Shown in pieces: positions 1 through 8,736 of a stretch of DNA of 64,000 nt. Numbering within the stretch: the stretch's first letter is position 1; each line of letters begins with the position of its first letter. This DNA is from Tritonibacter mobilis (GTDB lineage Bacteria > Pseudomonadota > Alphaproteobacteria > Rhodobacterales > Rhodobacteraceae): assembly GCF_001681715.1 (NCBI RefSeq), contig NZ_LNWY01000009.1, positions 1 to 64,000 of the forward strand. Direction: 5' to 3'. The notes beneath the pieces were generated by a model. It ran no database searches, had not been told where the DNA came from, and saw only the letters and a program-made list of their open reading frames with translations. The position numbers were made by a program, and so were the translations under genes.

Positions 1-79
1 ACCGTTAATGTGACAACACCTCTTCTTCCTTCTCTCAATTGCTAAGCGTTCAACTAAGTCATCCGCATTTGGTTTCAAT

Positions 80-93
80 TTCCAGCGCTGGAA
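80..93. promoter_or_regulatory. CueR-like operator dyad
   Basis: The perfect palindrome TTCCAGCGCTGGAA has the TTCCAG/CTGGAA arms of CueR operators but is 14 bp, one shorter than the 15-bp dyads upstream of the two Cu ATPases here. No good -10 element lies at 19 bp on either strand, so which gene it controls is unclear. The ScsB-like gene to the right, or a gene to the left of the window, could be the target. Confidence 0.5.
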
Positions 94-213
94 GGTTGGA
101 GGCCGCGGTTGCGATTGAAATGTTCAATGAAGAAAAAAGCTTCTATTGGCCTTCCTGCTACGAACGCGGACTTCGTCGCGTTATTCTCGCAGCGGGATGG
201 CTTCACAAACGAC

Positions 214-238
214 ATTGTATCCGTTTGTAAAGTTGACC
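214..238 (+). promoter_or_regulatory. response-regulator box plus -35 upstream of scsB-like gene
   Basis: TTGTA at 215-219 and 225-229 form a direct repeat with one-helical-turn spacing, the usual layout of OmpR-family sites. TTGACC follows at 233-238 and ATAGAG at 256-261 gives a weak -10 with 17-bp spacing. The same box with TTGACC at the same 7-bp offset occurs at 16830-16853 before the DUF2933 gene. Assignment to the two-component system at 13408-15566 is inference. Confidence 0.55.
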
Positions 239-308
239 AACCGGGAGATGCAGCCATAGAGGTGCTTCGGATTTCGATCTCGGGACAAGGGTGGAAGCGA
301 GCCAAAAG

Positions 309-2402
309 ATGATGCGAACCACGTTGCGCCTATTCTTCCTTCTCATGGCTTGCCTTTGGGCCTCCATGGGCTTTGCTGCATCGAGCGATACCTACGAGAA
401 TTCAACAATCACGGCCCGGCTCATCTCCGTTGAAAATGGGGTCGCGGAAACCTCCAGAACCCTTTCCCTTGGCCTGGATGTCGAGCTGGCCGAGGGCTGG
501 AAAGCCTATTGGCGTTCGCCCGGCGAGGTGGGTCTGCCGCCTGAAATTTCATGGGATGGATCGGAAAATCTGGTGAGCGCACAGATGCTCTGGCCCGCGC
601 CTGAGCGCTTCACGGCATTCGGCATCGAGAATTTTGGCTACAAGACCCGTGTCGTCCTGCCCATTCAGGCAGTTCTCGAAACTGCGGGCCAGTCCGCAAC
701 ATTGCAGGCGCGTGTTTCATTGCTGGCGTGCTCGACTGTCTGTGTGCCGCATGATTTCGATCTCGCACTGACAATTCCGGCGGGCACCGGGATTGACGCG
801 AAGGCGGCGGGCCTGATTTCGGAGTATGCCCAGCGGGTGCCGCTTGGTCCCGAAGAGAGCGACATCATTGTCGAAACGGCGGTGATCGCGGATGATGCGC
901 TTTATGTGACGGCGCGCAGTGCGAATGCCTTTGTGAAGCCGGATATCTTTCCGGAACTGGGGCCGGAATTCACCTTTGGCAAACCGGACATCCGAACCGA
1001 TGATGCGGGAACAGCCCTTTGGGCCAAGCTGCCTCTTCTCGCGCAAGGGGAGGATCCGCCGCCCCTGCAACTGACTTTGACCGATGGATCACGCGCGGTG
1101 ACAGCGCAGCCCGCTTGGTCAGACCGCATCCCGGGTGCACCATTCGAGGTTATGGCGAACCTGCCGGATCTGACGCAAATCCTGGCGATTGCGGCCTTTG
1201 CCTTTCTTGGCGGTCTGATCCTGAATGTCATGCCCTGTGTTCTGCCTGTCCTGTCCATCAAGCTGACATCGGTTCTCAATCATGGAAACAAGCCAGCGCA
1301 CGAGGTCCGGAATGGGTTCCTGATGTCGGCGCTTGGCGTTCTGGTGTTCATGTGGGCCCTCGCCGCAATCATTCTGGTTCTGCAATCCGTCGGCGTCACC
1401 GTTGGGTGGGGCCTGCAATTCCAAAGCCCTGTTTTCCTGACCGTCATGTTTCTGGTGCTTGCCGTGTTCTCTGCCAATCTGTTCGGGGTGTTCGAAGTTT
1501 CATTGCCCTCCGGGTTGCAGTCACGGCTGGCCAGATCAAGCGGTCGCGACGGGTATGGCGGAGATTTTGCAACAGGCGCCTTCGCGGCGGTGCTGGCCAC
1601 GCCCTGCTCGGCCCCGTTTTTGGGGACAGCGGTTGCCTTTGCCCTGTCCGGGCGCCCGATTGATGTCATTCTCGTTTTCACGGCTCTGGGGCTTGGGCTC
1701 TCCCTGCCCTATCTGGTTCTGGCGGGGAAGCCTGGTCTGGTCCGGTTGTTGCCCAGGCCGGGACGTTGGATGGTTGTCGTCAAATGGGTGCTTGCCGGTC
1801 TTCTGGCCGGGACCGCGATCTGGCTGCTCTGGGTACTGATAGGGGTGGCGGGTGGCCGGGTGGCCATGACCGTGCTGCTTATGACGAGCCTTTTCATTCT
1901 TCTCGCAACAATACGTTTGCCGGGCAGATTGACGCGCCCGACAGCGCTGGTGGTGGTTGCTGTTCTCAGCCTTCTGGTGCCGACGGCGCTGACAATCCCG
2001 CCGCAGACGAGAGCGGTGGGCCAGGACTGGGTCGCGTTCGATCGCTCCGAGATACCGAAACTGGTGTCGCAGGGAAAAACCGTCTTTGTCGACGTGACCG
2101 CAGACTGGTGCCTGACGTGCAAGGCCAACAAGACGCTGGTGCTGGACCGTGCGCCCGTGGTCGACCAACTGCGGGGTGATAATGTCGTTGCGATGCGGGC
2201 AGACTGGACTAGGCCCAGCACTGACATTTCCCGGTATCTGGAAAGCCACAACAGGTTTGGCATCCCGTTCAACATCGTCTACGGGCCAAACGCGCCAGAC
2301 GGGATCATCCTGTCCGAGGTTCTGACGTCCGAAGCCGTTCTCGACGCGCTGAGCAGGGCTGCACTTGGCGACCCTGTGACCGCTTTGAAAACGGATGGTT
2401 AG
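309..2402 (+). CDS. scsB: ScsB/DsbD-family protein-disulfide reductase
   Basis: This is a membrane thiol-disulfide reductase that would carry electrons from cytoplasmic thioredoxin to periplasmic partners. A signal-like segment is followed by an N-terminal periplasmic domain with a Cys pair (ACSTVC near residue 140). A multi-span CcdA/DsbD-type membrane domain carries conserved cysteines in NVMPCVLPV and ATPCSAPF, and a C-terminal thioredoxin-like domain has the WCLTCK motif. About 697 residues fits ScsB-like proteins of copper islands better than classical DsbD. Two ATG codons (309 and 312) or a GTG at 291 could start it; I chose 309 because the signal sequence follows directly. A response-regulator box and CueR-like dyad lie upstream. 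The DsbA/ScsC-like protein at 7523-8242 is a plausible client. Confidence 0.85.
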   Translation: MMRTTLRLFFLLMACLWASMGFAASSDTYENSTITARLISVENGVAETSRTLSLGLDVELAEGWKAYWRSPGEVGLPPEISWDGSENLVSAQMLWPAPERFTAFGIENFGYKTRVVLPIQAVLETAGQSATLQARVSLLACSTVCVPHDFDLALTIPAGTGIDAKAAGLISEYAQRVPLGPEESDIIVETAVIADDALYVTARSANAFVKPDIFPELGPEFTFGKPDIRTDDAGTALWAKLPLLAQGEDPPPLQLTLTDGSRAVTAQPAWSDRIPGAPFEVMANLPDLTQILAIAAFAFLGGLILNVMPCVLPVLSIKLTSVLNHGNKPAHEVRNGFLMSALGVLVFMWALAAIILVLQSVGVTVGWGLQFQSPVFLTVMFLVLAVFSANLFGVFEVSLPSGLQSRLARSSGRDGYGGDFATGAFAAVLATPCSAPFLGTAVAFALSGRPIDVILVFTALGLGLSLPYLVLAGKPGLVRLLPRPGRWMVVVKWVLAGLLAGTAIWLLWVLIGVAGGRVAMTVLLMTSLFILLATIRLPGRLTRPTALVVVAVLSLLVPTALTIPPQTRAVGQDWVAFDRSEIPKLVSQGKTVFVDVTADWCLTCKANKTLVLDRAPVVDQLRGDNVVAMRADWTRPSTDISRYLESHNRFGIPFNIVYGPNAPDGIILSEVLTSEAVLDALSRAALGDPVTALKTDG

Positions 2403-2404
2403 GC

Positions 2405-3173
2405 CTAAAAGAGGCCCATCGCACGCGCCGACATCCAGACGCCCATGAATATCATCATCAGGTTTTCGGTCAGGGACACGAAACCCAGCGGCACGTTTGA
2501 ACCGCCGCCCACGCAGGCGCACTTGATCTCGCGCTTATCGATGTAGACGGCCTTGAAAACTGAAGCCGCTCCGACCGTACCGATGAACAGTGCAACAGGC
2601 GCGCTGATCCAGACCAAGGCACCGGCGACCATGAGAATACCGGCAAGTGCTTCGCCGAAGGGATAGACATAGCCATAGCGCACCCATTTCTGGGCAAGCA
2701 GATCGTAGTTCAGAAACATCGTGGAAAACGTCTCGACGTCCTGCAGTTTTTGAACAGCAAGAAAGCTCATCGAGATCGCGATGAACCACTCGAATGCCCG
2801 CAGCGTCAGGATCGAACCGTAAAACGCCCAACTGAGACCAAGCGCCATAAGGAATGCGACAGCGAATATCGCAATGACGGGTTGATAAGTCGTCTCGTCG
2901 TCATCCTTTACGTCCTGGCCGAAAAATTCCCTCAGCGCGTCATAGCCACCAATTCTTTCATTGCCGATAAAGGTCTGCGGAGTCGTTTCGACACCGTGTT
3001 CTTCCATGAAAGCATCCGTTTCCTCGCGGGTGTTCAGAGGCCGGTCCTCAATCGAATACCCCTCCCGCTCAAGCAGGTCCTTCGATTTTCAGCCCATAGG
3101 GACAAACATGCTCCTCCATCACCATTCGGTACAAAACCGCCGTCTTCGGGGTGGATTTTGCCTCTCTCGTCAT
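2405..3173 (-). pseudogene. glutaredoxin-MauE/DoxX-like fusion, frameshifted
   Basis: The distal 200 residues (up to 3007) are intact. They comprise the end of a glutaredoxin fold (TTPQTFIGNERIGG) and a four-helix MauE/DoxX-like membrane domain with a C-terminal CACVGGGSNVP motif. The preceding sequence from an ATG at 3173 encodes the glutaredoxin start with CPYG, but its frame is broken just after CPYGLK at the T run 3088-3091 (A4 on the coding strand). Removing one base restores SKDLLEREG and a continuous protein of about 255 residues. Such fusions are thought to supply redox equivalents or metal handling at the membrane. It is either a true frameshift or a homopolymer sequencing error; a shorter product from the ATG at 3007 is possible. 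It ends 3 bp from the convergent scsB-like gene. Confidence 0.7.
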
Positions 3174-3193
3174 GACGCGTTCCTTTAAATCCT

Positions 3194-4144
3194 TTAACCG
3201 TTGCAGGTCCAATACCCGGTAAATCCGACAGTCAGAGGCGTCTCTCCCGTCAATTCAAACAGCAGGGTGGCGTCTTCACCGTCCGCGTCACCCGGCGCCA
3301 GCGTGAATTGGCCACCATCGGCAGACAGGACGCCACCGGACGTCACTGTGTCTTGCGACGTGAAGTTGACCAGCGATCCGGATATCTTGGCGACGCCGTT
3401 CCCCGCCCCGTCCGTGACCAGAATGGGATCGGCGTTCACGGCGCGAATGAAACGGCATTGTCCGTCGGACCCCAGTGCGCGTGTTATTTCTTCGGCTTTG
3501 AGCGGTGCAGGACGGATTCCGGCAATCACCGGGGTTGCAATCGCTTCTTGAAGCCCCTCCATTTCAGCCGGACCGTCCGCTTCACCAAGTGGCCATTCAG
3601 GACCGGCTTCGCCATTTGCCTCAATGTCATCTATGAGGAAACGCATTTCGGAAATTTCGCGGTTTTGCGCCGTCACAATTTCCGAAGCCAGCGCCTCGAC
3701 CCTTGGATCTGTCAGCTCGGCCCGTTCGCTTGTCATGATCGCAATGGAGTGGTGCGGAATCATCGCGCTCATCCAGCTTTCGTCCTGAATGGTCTCCTGG
3801 CTTCTCACGAGCCAGAGCGCGCCGGCGAACATCACGACAGACCCGAGAATGATCGCGGCGTTGACGCCCTTGTTCTTGTACATGTTCAACATGAAAAGGA
3901 GCATCACGGTCGCCATCGTCGCGCCCATGATGAACGTCATGTAAAATCGGGTTTCGCTCCAGTAGACATGTTCGAAGGAGTACGAGTTGATGTACATCAG
4001 GCCGAACATGATCGCAGTCGATGTGCCGACCATCGCCAGAAACCGGCCATAGGATGAACCTGAATGGCCTCCCGAATGTGCTGCACCTTCACTTGAACGG
4101 GTGTCGGACCCGCCACGAGATTTCCCGATCGCATCTTCAGACAT
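3194..4144 (-). CDS. DUF305 family copper-associated membrane protein
   Basis: The protein starts with a soluble Ser/Gly/His-rich stretch, then three predicted membrane helices (about residues 33-110) and a DUF305 segment with the typical MIPHHSIAIM motif near residue 128 and an EIVTAQNREI helix. DUF305 proteins recur in copper and silver clusters and are thought to bind metal through the His-His/Met-rich motif. A C-terminal domain of about 110 residues with a CRF...YWTCNG Cys pair is an added exported-type domain I cannot assign firmly. The ATG at 4144 has a GGAGAG ribosome site. A CueR-like dyad lies 42-55 bp upstream on the same strand, so copper induction is likely. Confidence 0.8.
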   Translation of the reverse strand: MSEDAIGKSRGGSDTRSSEGAAHSGGHSGSSYGRFLAMVGTSTAIMFGLMYINSYSFEHVYWSETRFYMTFIMGATMATVMLLFMLNMYKNKGVNAAIILGSVVMFAGALWLVRSQETIQDESWMSAMIPHHSIAIMTSERAELTDPRVEALASEIVTAQNREISEMRFLIDDIEANGEAGPEWPLGEADGPAEMEGLQEAIATPVIAGIRPAPLKAEEITRALGSDGQCRFIRAVNADPILVTDGAGNGVAKISGSLVNFTSQDTVTSGGVLSADGGQFTLAPGDADGEDATLLFELTGETPLTVGFTGYWTCNG

Positions 4145-4185
4145 CTGATCTCTCCATCATGGATTCTATTTGTGGAGGAACAACA

Positions 4186-4210
4186 TTCCAGCGCTGGAGG
4201 GTTTCAAGAC
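4186..4210 (-). promoter_or_regulatory. CueR-like promoter of the DUF305 gene
   Basis: On the minus strand TTGAAA (4210-4205) is followed by the 14-bp dyad CTCCAGCGCTGGAA (4199-4186) inside a 19-bp spacer, and then by TGTTCC as a poor -10. The dyad matches CueR half-sites, although it is one base shorter than the canonical form at 7211-7225. Confidence 0.5.
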
Positions 4211-4263
4211 GATATATCGAAACGGCATGAAACCCCATAAATGTCTGGCCCAGGCATCGTGCG

Positions 4264-4653
4264 TTACGGGTCTTTGGCCAGATCTTTCAGGATTGGACAA
4301 TCGGGGCGGTGATCGCCCTGGCAGGCGTCAACGAGGTGAGCCAGGGTCTCTCGCATCGACTTGAGCTGGGCGATTTTTTCGTCAACGGCGGCCAGATGCT
4401 CTTGAGCGACAGCCTTGACCTGTGCACTTTCCCGCGTCTCATCTTCATAGAGATCAAGCAGCGTGCGGCAGTCTTCGATCGAGAACCCGAACGTCCTGGC
4501 GCGACCGAGAAATGCGAGCTTGTGGATGTCGCTGTCGCGAAAGGCGCGATAGCCGTTGTCGCTGCGCAAAGGCCGGACAAGGCCGATGTCTTCGTAGTAG
4601 CGGATTGTCTTCGCTGGCAAACCCGCGCGTTCTGATACTTCTCCGATGTTCAC
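4264..4653 (-). CDS. cueR: CueR-type Cu(I)-responsive MerR-family regulator
   Basis: This 129-residue MerR-family activator would sense cytoplasmic Cu(I)/Ag(I) and distort the 19-bp-spaced promoters of copper genes. The N-terminal winged helix is typical (MNIGEVSERAGLPAKTIRYYE), followed by a dimerisation helix. The metal loop has the CueR spacing of seven residues between its cysteines (CQGDHRPDC), with no third MerR-type Cys near residue 80. It starts 9 bp downstream of copA on the same strand, so copA-cueR is an operon. Dyads matching CueR sites occur before copA, before the second ATPase and elsewhere in the island. Confidence 0.93.
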   Translation of the reverse strand: MNIGEVSERAGLPAKTIRYYEDIGLVRPLRSDNGYRAFRDSDIHKLAFLGRARTFGFSIEDCRTLLDLYEDETRESAQVKAVAQEHLAAVDEKIAQLKSMRETLAHLVDACQGDHRPDCPILKDLAKDP

Positions 4654-4662
4654 ACCTGTCTC

Positions 4663-7173
4663 CTATTCTGCGGGCTGCGTTGCGAATTTCGTCTCCGCGT
4701 CGTGGGGCGGATCCTGTTCCGACATCGTCGCCTTGATCCGTCGCAGCCGCAGCGCGTTGGTCAGAACCGACACGGAGGACAGCGCCATGGCCCCGGCGGC
4801 AAACACCGGCGACAGGAGCAATCCAAAGGCCGGGTAAAGCGCGCCCGCCGCCACAGGGATCAGCGCGACGTTATAGCCAAAGGCCCAGATAAGGTTCTGC
4901 CGTATGTTGCGCATGGTCTTGCGCGACACGTCGATGGCATTCACCACGCCGCGCAGGTCGCCCGACATCAACACCACGTCGGCGCTTTCGATTGCGACAT
5001 CCGTGCCGGTTCCGATGGCGATGCCGACATCGGCATGGGCCAGCGCTGGCGCGTCGTTGATGCCGTCTCCGACAAAGGCGATCTTGCTGTTCCCTTGCCG
5101 CAATTCGTCCAGGGCGGCGACTTTTCCATCCGGCAACACCCCTGCAATGACATGGTCGATCCCGACCTCGCGGGCGATGGCATCTGCCGTGGCCTTCTTG
5201 TCTCCGGTGATCATCGCGACCTTGATCCCTCGATCATGCAGAGCTGCGATCACTTCGGCGCTGGAGGATTTGACCGGGTCTGCCACGGCAATCACGGCCG
5301 CCAGGGATCCGTCCACCGCAGCATAAAGCGCGGTGCGTCCCTTTTCGGCCAAGGCCCTTTCGCGGTCTTCCAGCGGGCTGGTGTCAATGCCCTGCTGCAC
5401 CATGAAGCGATCCGCACCGACATGAACCTTGCGGCCCTGGACAAGCGCCTCGACACCGTAGCCGGTCACGGACCGGAATTCCGTCGCATCGGGCCAGGAC
5501 AGGCCTTCGCTCTTTGCGGACTGCACAATGGCCTCTGCCACCGGGTGCTCAGACTGCGCCTCGACAGATGCGATGAGGGCGAGTGTCTCTGCCCGGTCAA
5601 AGCCGTCGGCCGTGATGAGGTCTGTCAAACTGGGTTGCCCTTGCGTGACCGTCCCGGTCTTGTCCAATGCGACAACGCCAACTTCATCCAGATGTTGCAG
5701 CGCATCTCCCTTGCGGAAGAACACCCCCATCTCAGCCGCGCGTCCTGTCCCCACCATGATCGAGGTGGGCGTGGCCAACCCCATGGCGCAGGGGCACGCA
5801 ATGATCAGAACGGAGACACCCGCCACAAGCGCAAAGGTCAGAGCCGGATCGGGACCGACCAGCAGCCAGACAACCACAGTCGCAAGCGCCAGAACCAGAA
5901 CGGCAGGCACGAACCACATGGTCACGCGATCCACTAGGCCTTGGATCGGCAGCTTGGCCCCCTGAGCATCTTCGACCATGCGGATAATCTGCGCCAGCGT
6001 GGTATCCGCCCCGACTCGCGTCGCCGTTATGGTCAGGCTCCCGGTGCCGTTCACCGTGCCGCCGGTCACCGGTTCGCCAGCAGCCTTTGGCACGGCGAGG
6101 GGTTCACCGGTGATCATGCTTTCATCGACGTTGCTTGATCCTTCTGTGACCTCGCCATCGACAGGCAGCCTTTCACCGGGACGCACGAGGATCTGATCGC
6201 CGATCCGCAGTTCCTTGATGTCAACCTCGGTCGCCTGCCCGTCACGCAGGACCCTGGCTGTCTTTGCCTGCAGACCAAGAAGGGCCTGAATGGCTGCACC
6301 GGTCTTGCCCTTGGCCCGCGCTTCAAGCCAGCGACCCAACAAGATCAGAACGACAATAACCGCCGCTGCTTCGAAATAGACGGCGCGCACACCGTCAGGC
6401 AGCACCTGAGGCAGGAAGGTCGCGACTACGGAATAAGTCCACGCCGCCCCGGTTCCCAGTGCGACAAGGCTGTTCATATCCGGGGCACGCTTGATCAACG
6501 CCGGAATGCCCTTCGCAAAGAACCCCCAACCCGGTCCGAAAAGAACCACCGTGGCAAGCGCGAATTGGATCAGCCATGACGTTTGAATGCCGATTGTGCT
6601 CTCAATCAGGCCCTCAAAGCCGGGTATGGTATGTTTTCCCATTTCCAGAACGAACACCGGCACGGTCAGGATCGCGGCAAGGATGACACGGCGCGCCAGC
6701 GCGTCGGCTTCTTCTGCCTTGCGGTCCGATCGGTCCTCGTGCGCATCGCTCTGCGCAATCTCGGCCGGGTACCCCGCCTCCGTACTGATCCGGGCAATCT
6801 TTTCCGGGGTGATGGCATCTGGCAGATACTCTACCACAGCCGTTTCGGTTGCCAGATTGACCGCCGCATTCAATACGCCGGGTGTCCGTACAAGCGCCTT
6901 TTCAACCCGACCGACACAGGACGCGCAGGACATGGCGTCTACGTTCAATGTTACGCGCCCCGTCCGTGCCGGGTATCCGGCGTTCGAGAGGGCCGTGACC
7001 GCCACGCCCGTGGTGGCCGGATTATCCATCTGAAATTGAGCCGTTTCGTTCACAAGGTTGACACTGACGTTCGAAAGGCCCGGAACCTCGTTCAAAGCCT
7101 TCTCAACCCTGCCCACACAAGACGCACAGTTCATGCCGGAAACGGATAGACGTATCGTATTGGGGTCGGTCAT
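4663..7173 (-). CDS. copA: Cu(I)-exporting P1B-type ATPase CopA
   Basis: An 836-residue inner-membrane ATPase that pumps Cu(I) (and Ag) out of the cytoplasm. Two N-terminal heavy-metal-associated domains each carry [12 protein letters not shown]. Eight membrane helices follow, with the [11 protein letters not shown] ion motif, the phosphorylated Asp in [18 protein letters not shown] in the nucleotide domain, [10 protein letters not shown] in the hinge, and the P1B-1 signatures FGYNVALIP and MALSSVSV in the last helices. The ATG at 7173 is preceded by GGAGG. The promoter at 7201-7231 is a textbook CueR site. The gene overlaps no neighbour and precedes cueR. Confidence 0.96.
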   Translation of the reverse strand: MTDPNTIRLSVSGMNCASCVGRVEKALNEVPGLSNVSVNLVNETAQFQMDNPATTGVAVTALSNAGYPARTGRVTLNVDAMSCASCVGRVEKALVRTPGVLNAAVNLATETAVVEYLPDAITPEKIARISTEAGYPAEIAQSDAHEDRSDRKAEEADALARRVILAAILTVPVFVLEMGKHTIPGFEGLIESTIGIQTSWLIQFALATVVLFGPGWGFFAKGIPALIKRAPDMNSLVALGTGAAWTYSVVATFLPQVLPDGVRAVYFEAAAVIVVLILLGRWLEARAKGKTGAAIQALLGLQAKTARVLRDGQATEVDIKELRIGDQILVRPGERLPVDGEVTEGSSNVDESMITGEPLAVPKAAGEPVTGGTVNGTGSLTITATRVGADTTLAQIIRMVEDAQGAKLPIQGLVDRVTMWFVPAVLVLALATVVVWLLVGPDPALTFALVAGVSVLIIACPCAMGLATPTSIMVGTGRAAEMGVFFRKGDALQHLDEVGVVALDKTGTVTQGQPSLTDLITADGFDRAETLALIASVEAQSEHPVAEAIVQSAKSEGLSWPDATEFRSVTGYGVEALVQGRKVHVGADRFMVQQGIDTSPLEDRERALAEKGRTALYAAVDGSLAAVIAVADPVKSSSAEVIAALHDRGIKVAMITGDKKATADAIAREVGIDHVIAGVLPDGKVAALDELRQGNSKIAFVGDGINDAPALAHADVGIAIGTGTDVAIESADVVLMSGDLRGVVNAIDVSRKTMRNIRQNLIWAFGYNVALIPVAAGALYPAFGLLLSPVFAAGAMALSSVSVLTNALRLRRIKATMSEQDPPHDAETKFATQPAE

Positions 7174-7200
7174 GAGGGCCTCCTCGGTTGAACTTACCCT

Positions 7201-7231
7201 GATATAGGGCTTCCAGTTGCTGGAAGCTCAA
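7201..7231 (-). promoter_or_regulatory. CueR-controlled copA promoter
   Basis: On the minus strand TTGAGC (7231-7226), a 19-bp spacer containing the perfect dyad TTCCAGCAACTGGAA, and TATATC (7206-7201) form a canonical MerR-family promoter with its overlong spacer. It lies 28 bp upstream of the copA start. Confidence 0.9.
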
Positions 7232-7260
7232 GAGAGTATCTAATTTTTTTTGATATTTGC

Positions 7261-7291
7261 TTGACCTTCCTCCCGATGGAACGACCAAGTC
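7261..7291 (+). promoter_or_regulatory. degenerate CueR-type promoter before copZ-like gene
   Basis: TTGACC at 7261-7266 is followed by TTCCTCCCGATGGAA (7267-7281), which keeps the outer TTCC/GGAA arms of a 15-bp CueR dyad but loses the inner bases. The -10 at 19-20 bp is weak. Copper control of this gene is a reasonable inference, not a demonstration. Confidence 0.4.
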
Positions 7292-7319
7292 TGAGGTTGT
7301 ACCAAAAATGGAGGCCTTC

Positions 7320-7514
7320 ATGATTTTTTCCGTCCCGAAAATGAGCTGTGGACACTGCACATCCGCTATAGAAAGCGGCATCAAGGCAAAGGATCCATCA
7401 GCCGTTGTCACGGCCGATCTGGACCTTCGCCTTGTCACTGTCCAAAGCACATTGGAACAGGCGACCGTGCGGCAAGCCATCGCTGACGCTGGCTACGACG
7501 CTTCAGCCGCGTAG
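7320..7514 (+). CDS. copZ: CopZ-like heavy-metal-binding chaperone
   Basis: A 64-residue single HMA-domain protein with the MSCGHCTSAI metal motif near residue 8 and the expected beta-alpha-beta-beta-alpha-beta pattern. It would carry Cu(I) in the cytoplasm and hand it to CopA or CueR. I chose the ATG at 7320 because GGAGG lies 5 bp upstream and the domain begins at once; an earlier GTG and ATG would add residues with no family match. It is divergent from copA across a region containing the canonical CueR promoter and a degenerate second one. Confidence 0.9.
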   Translation: MIFSVPKMSCGHCTSAIESGIKAKDPSAVVTADLDLRLVTVQSTLEQATVRQAIADAGYDASAA

Positions 7515-7522
7515 GATTGTCC

Positions 7523-8242
7523 TTATTCGGCGGCCCGTGCCTGATCGACAAGCTCGATCATCTGGTCCGCCTGGATCAGGCCCGGCGCAAGACTGTCGCC
7601 GATCACAAATGAAGGTGTGCCACTGAACCCCAGAGATTGCGCAAGCCGCATGGAAGTCTGTATGTGTTCTTCTATTTCCGGTCCGTTCATGTCGCGACGC
7701 AACTGTGCAACATCGAGGCCGATGTCTTCCGCAGTGCGGAGAATCGATGCTTCCTCTGCGCGTTCCTTCAGTTGCATCATGGCCCAATGAAACTCTTCAT
7801 ATTTGCCCTGGTTTCGGGACGCCAGCGCCGCGCGGGCGGCAAAAACCGACCCGTCCCCCAGAATGGGCCATTCCCGGTAAACGACCCTGACGTTGGGATC
7901 AGCAGCGAGCAGGGCCTCCATTTCAGGTTTAACCCGGCGGCAATAGGGGCAGTTGTAGTCGAAGAATTCGACAACCGTGACATCGCCATCCGGATTGCCC
8001 AGAACGGGCGCATTGGGATCATTTTCAAGCGTGGCTTTTTCCGTATCGAGAACCTGCGCTGCGGCTTGCGCCTGCAACGCCTGCTGTTGCTGTTCGAACA
8101 ACTGCGCGGCCTCGAACACGATGCCCGGATTCTCGCGGATGGCTTCCAGCACCAGTTCCTTGATCCGGTCTTCGTCCATGCCGTCTGCCGTCGCAGCGAT
8201 GGGAAGCATTAACAGTGCGGTGGTAGCCAAGAATCTTTTCAT
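7523..8242 (-). CDS. DsbA/ScsC-like periplasmic thiol oxidoreductase
   Basis: A signal peptide ([19 protein letters not shown]) precedes a Gln/Ala-rich helical stalk (residues 30-75) of the kind that oligomerises ScsC and related isomerases. A thioredoxin fold follows with the CPYCRRV active site near residue 98, an inserted helical domain, and a cis-Pro segment (SGTPSFVIGD). It would shuffle disulfides in copper-stressed periplasmic proteins, reduced by the ScsB-like protein at 309-2402. Its ATG shares one base with the stop of the upstream cytochrome gene (TAATG), so it is the last gene of the long minus-strand operon. Confidence 0.85.
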   Translation of the reverse strand: MKRFLATTALLMLPIAATADGMDEDRIKELVLEAIRENPGIVFEAAQLFEQQQQALQAQAAAQVLDTEKATLENDPNAPVLGNPDGDVTVVEFFDYNCPYCRRVKPEMEALLAADPNVRVVYREWPILGDGSVFAARAALASRNQGKYEEFHWAMMQLKERAEEASILRTAEDIGLDVAQLRRDMNGPEIEEHIQTSMRLAQSLGFSGTPSFVIGDSLAPGLIQADQMIELVDQARAAE

Positions 8243-8736
8243 TATCCGTCTCCTTGTGAGGCAATATCCTGGGCCGTGCGCTCGGCTTGCGTGGCGCGTT
8301 CACGCTCCGGCCATGTTGACTTGATGTATGCGAGGATGTCCCAGATTTCCCCGTCGCTCAGTTGGTCGCCGAAACCGGGCATGCCGCTGTTGAAGTCAAC
8401 GCCTTGCGCCGCGAGAACCTCGGCGCCCCCCAGCTTGGTGTAGGCGAACAGCATGCTGTCCGCGTGGTGCCAAGTGTGGCCGCTTGCATCATGCGGCGGT
8501 GCGGGCAGGCTTCCGTCATCACGCGGACTGCGCCAGTTTTCTTCACCTTCCAAATTTGCGCCATGGCACGCGGCGCAATTTTCGGCATAGAGAACTTCGC
8601 CCGCGGCCACATCGGCTGAGGAGTTGATGAGGTTTTCCGCCGTATGGTCGGTTCCGCCGGACCGGGTCCACAGGAATATGGTAGCCACCGCAACGGTAAC
8701 TACGCCCAACGCAAGATAGACGGATCGCGGGGTCAT
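8242..8736 (-). CDS. membrane-anchored monohaem cytochrome c
   Basis: A 164-residue protein with an N-terminal uncleaved membrane anchor ([17 protein letters not shown]) and one CAACHG haem site near residue 53. A distal Met candidate sits in [23 protein letters not shown], the usual end of a class I cytochrome c. It is likely an electron shuttle for the multicopper oxidase just upstream. The ATG at 8736 overlaps the oxidase stop by four bases (ATGA), so the genes are translationally coupled. Confidence 0.87.
   Translation of the reverse strand: MTPRSVYLALGVVTVAVATIFLWTRSGGTDHTAENLINSSADVAAGEVLYAENCAACHGANLEGEENWRSPRDDGSLPAPPHDASGHTWHHADSMLFAYTKLGGAEVLAAQGVDFNSGMPGFGDQLSDGEIWDILAYIKSTWPERERATQAERTAQDIASQGDG

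Larger units (their letters stand above)
1..308. other. intergenic region upstream of the ScsB-like gene
   Basis: No convincing gene is present before the ScsB-like gene. The stretch holds a CueR-like dyad at 80-93, a 10-bp-spaced TTGTA direct repeat at 215-229 and a TTGACC -35 candidate at 233-238. The short reading frames here have no homology I recognise and are judged spurious. Confidence 0.6.

Noticed and set aside
1536-2522. Minus-strand frame of 328 codons inside the ScsB-like gene
   Set aside because: It has no motif and is antisense to the DsbD-type membrane and thioredoxin domains.
4702-5937. Long plus-strand frame (411 codons) opposite copA
   Set aside because: It is a shadow of the GC-rich copA gene, with no family motif, and its translation is rich in His/Arg/Gln as expected of antisense frames.
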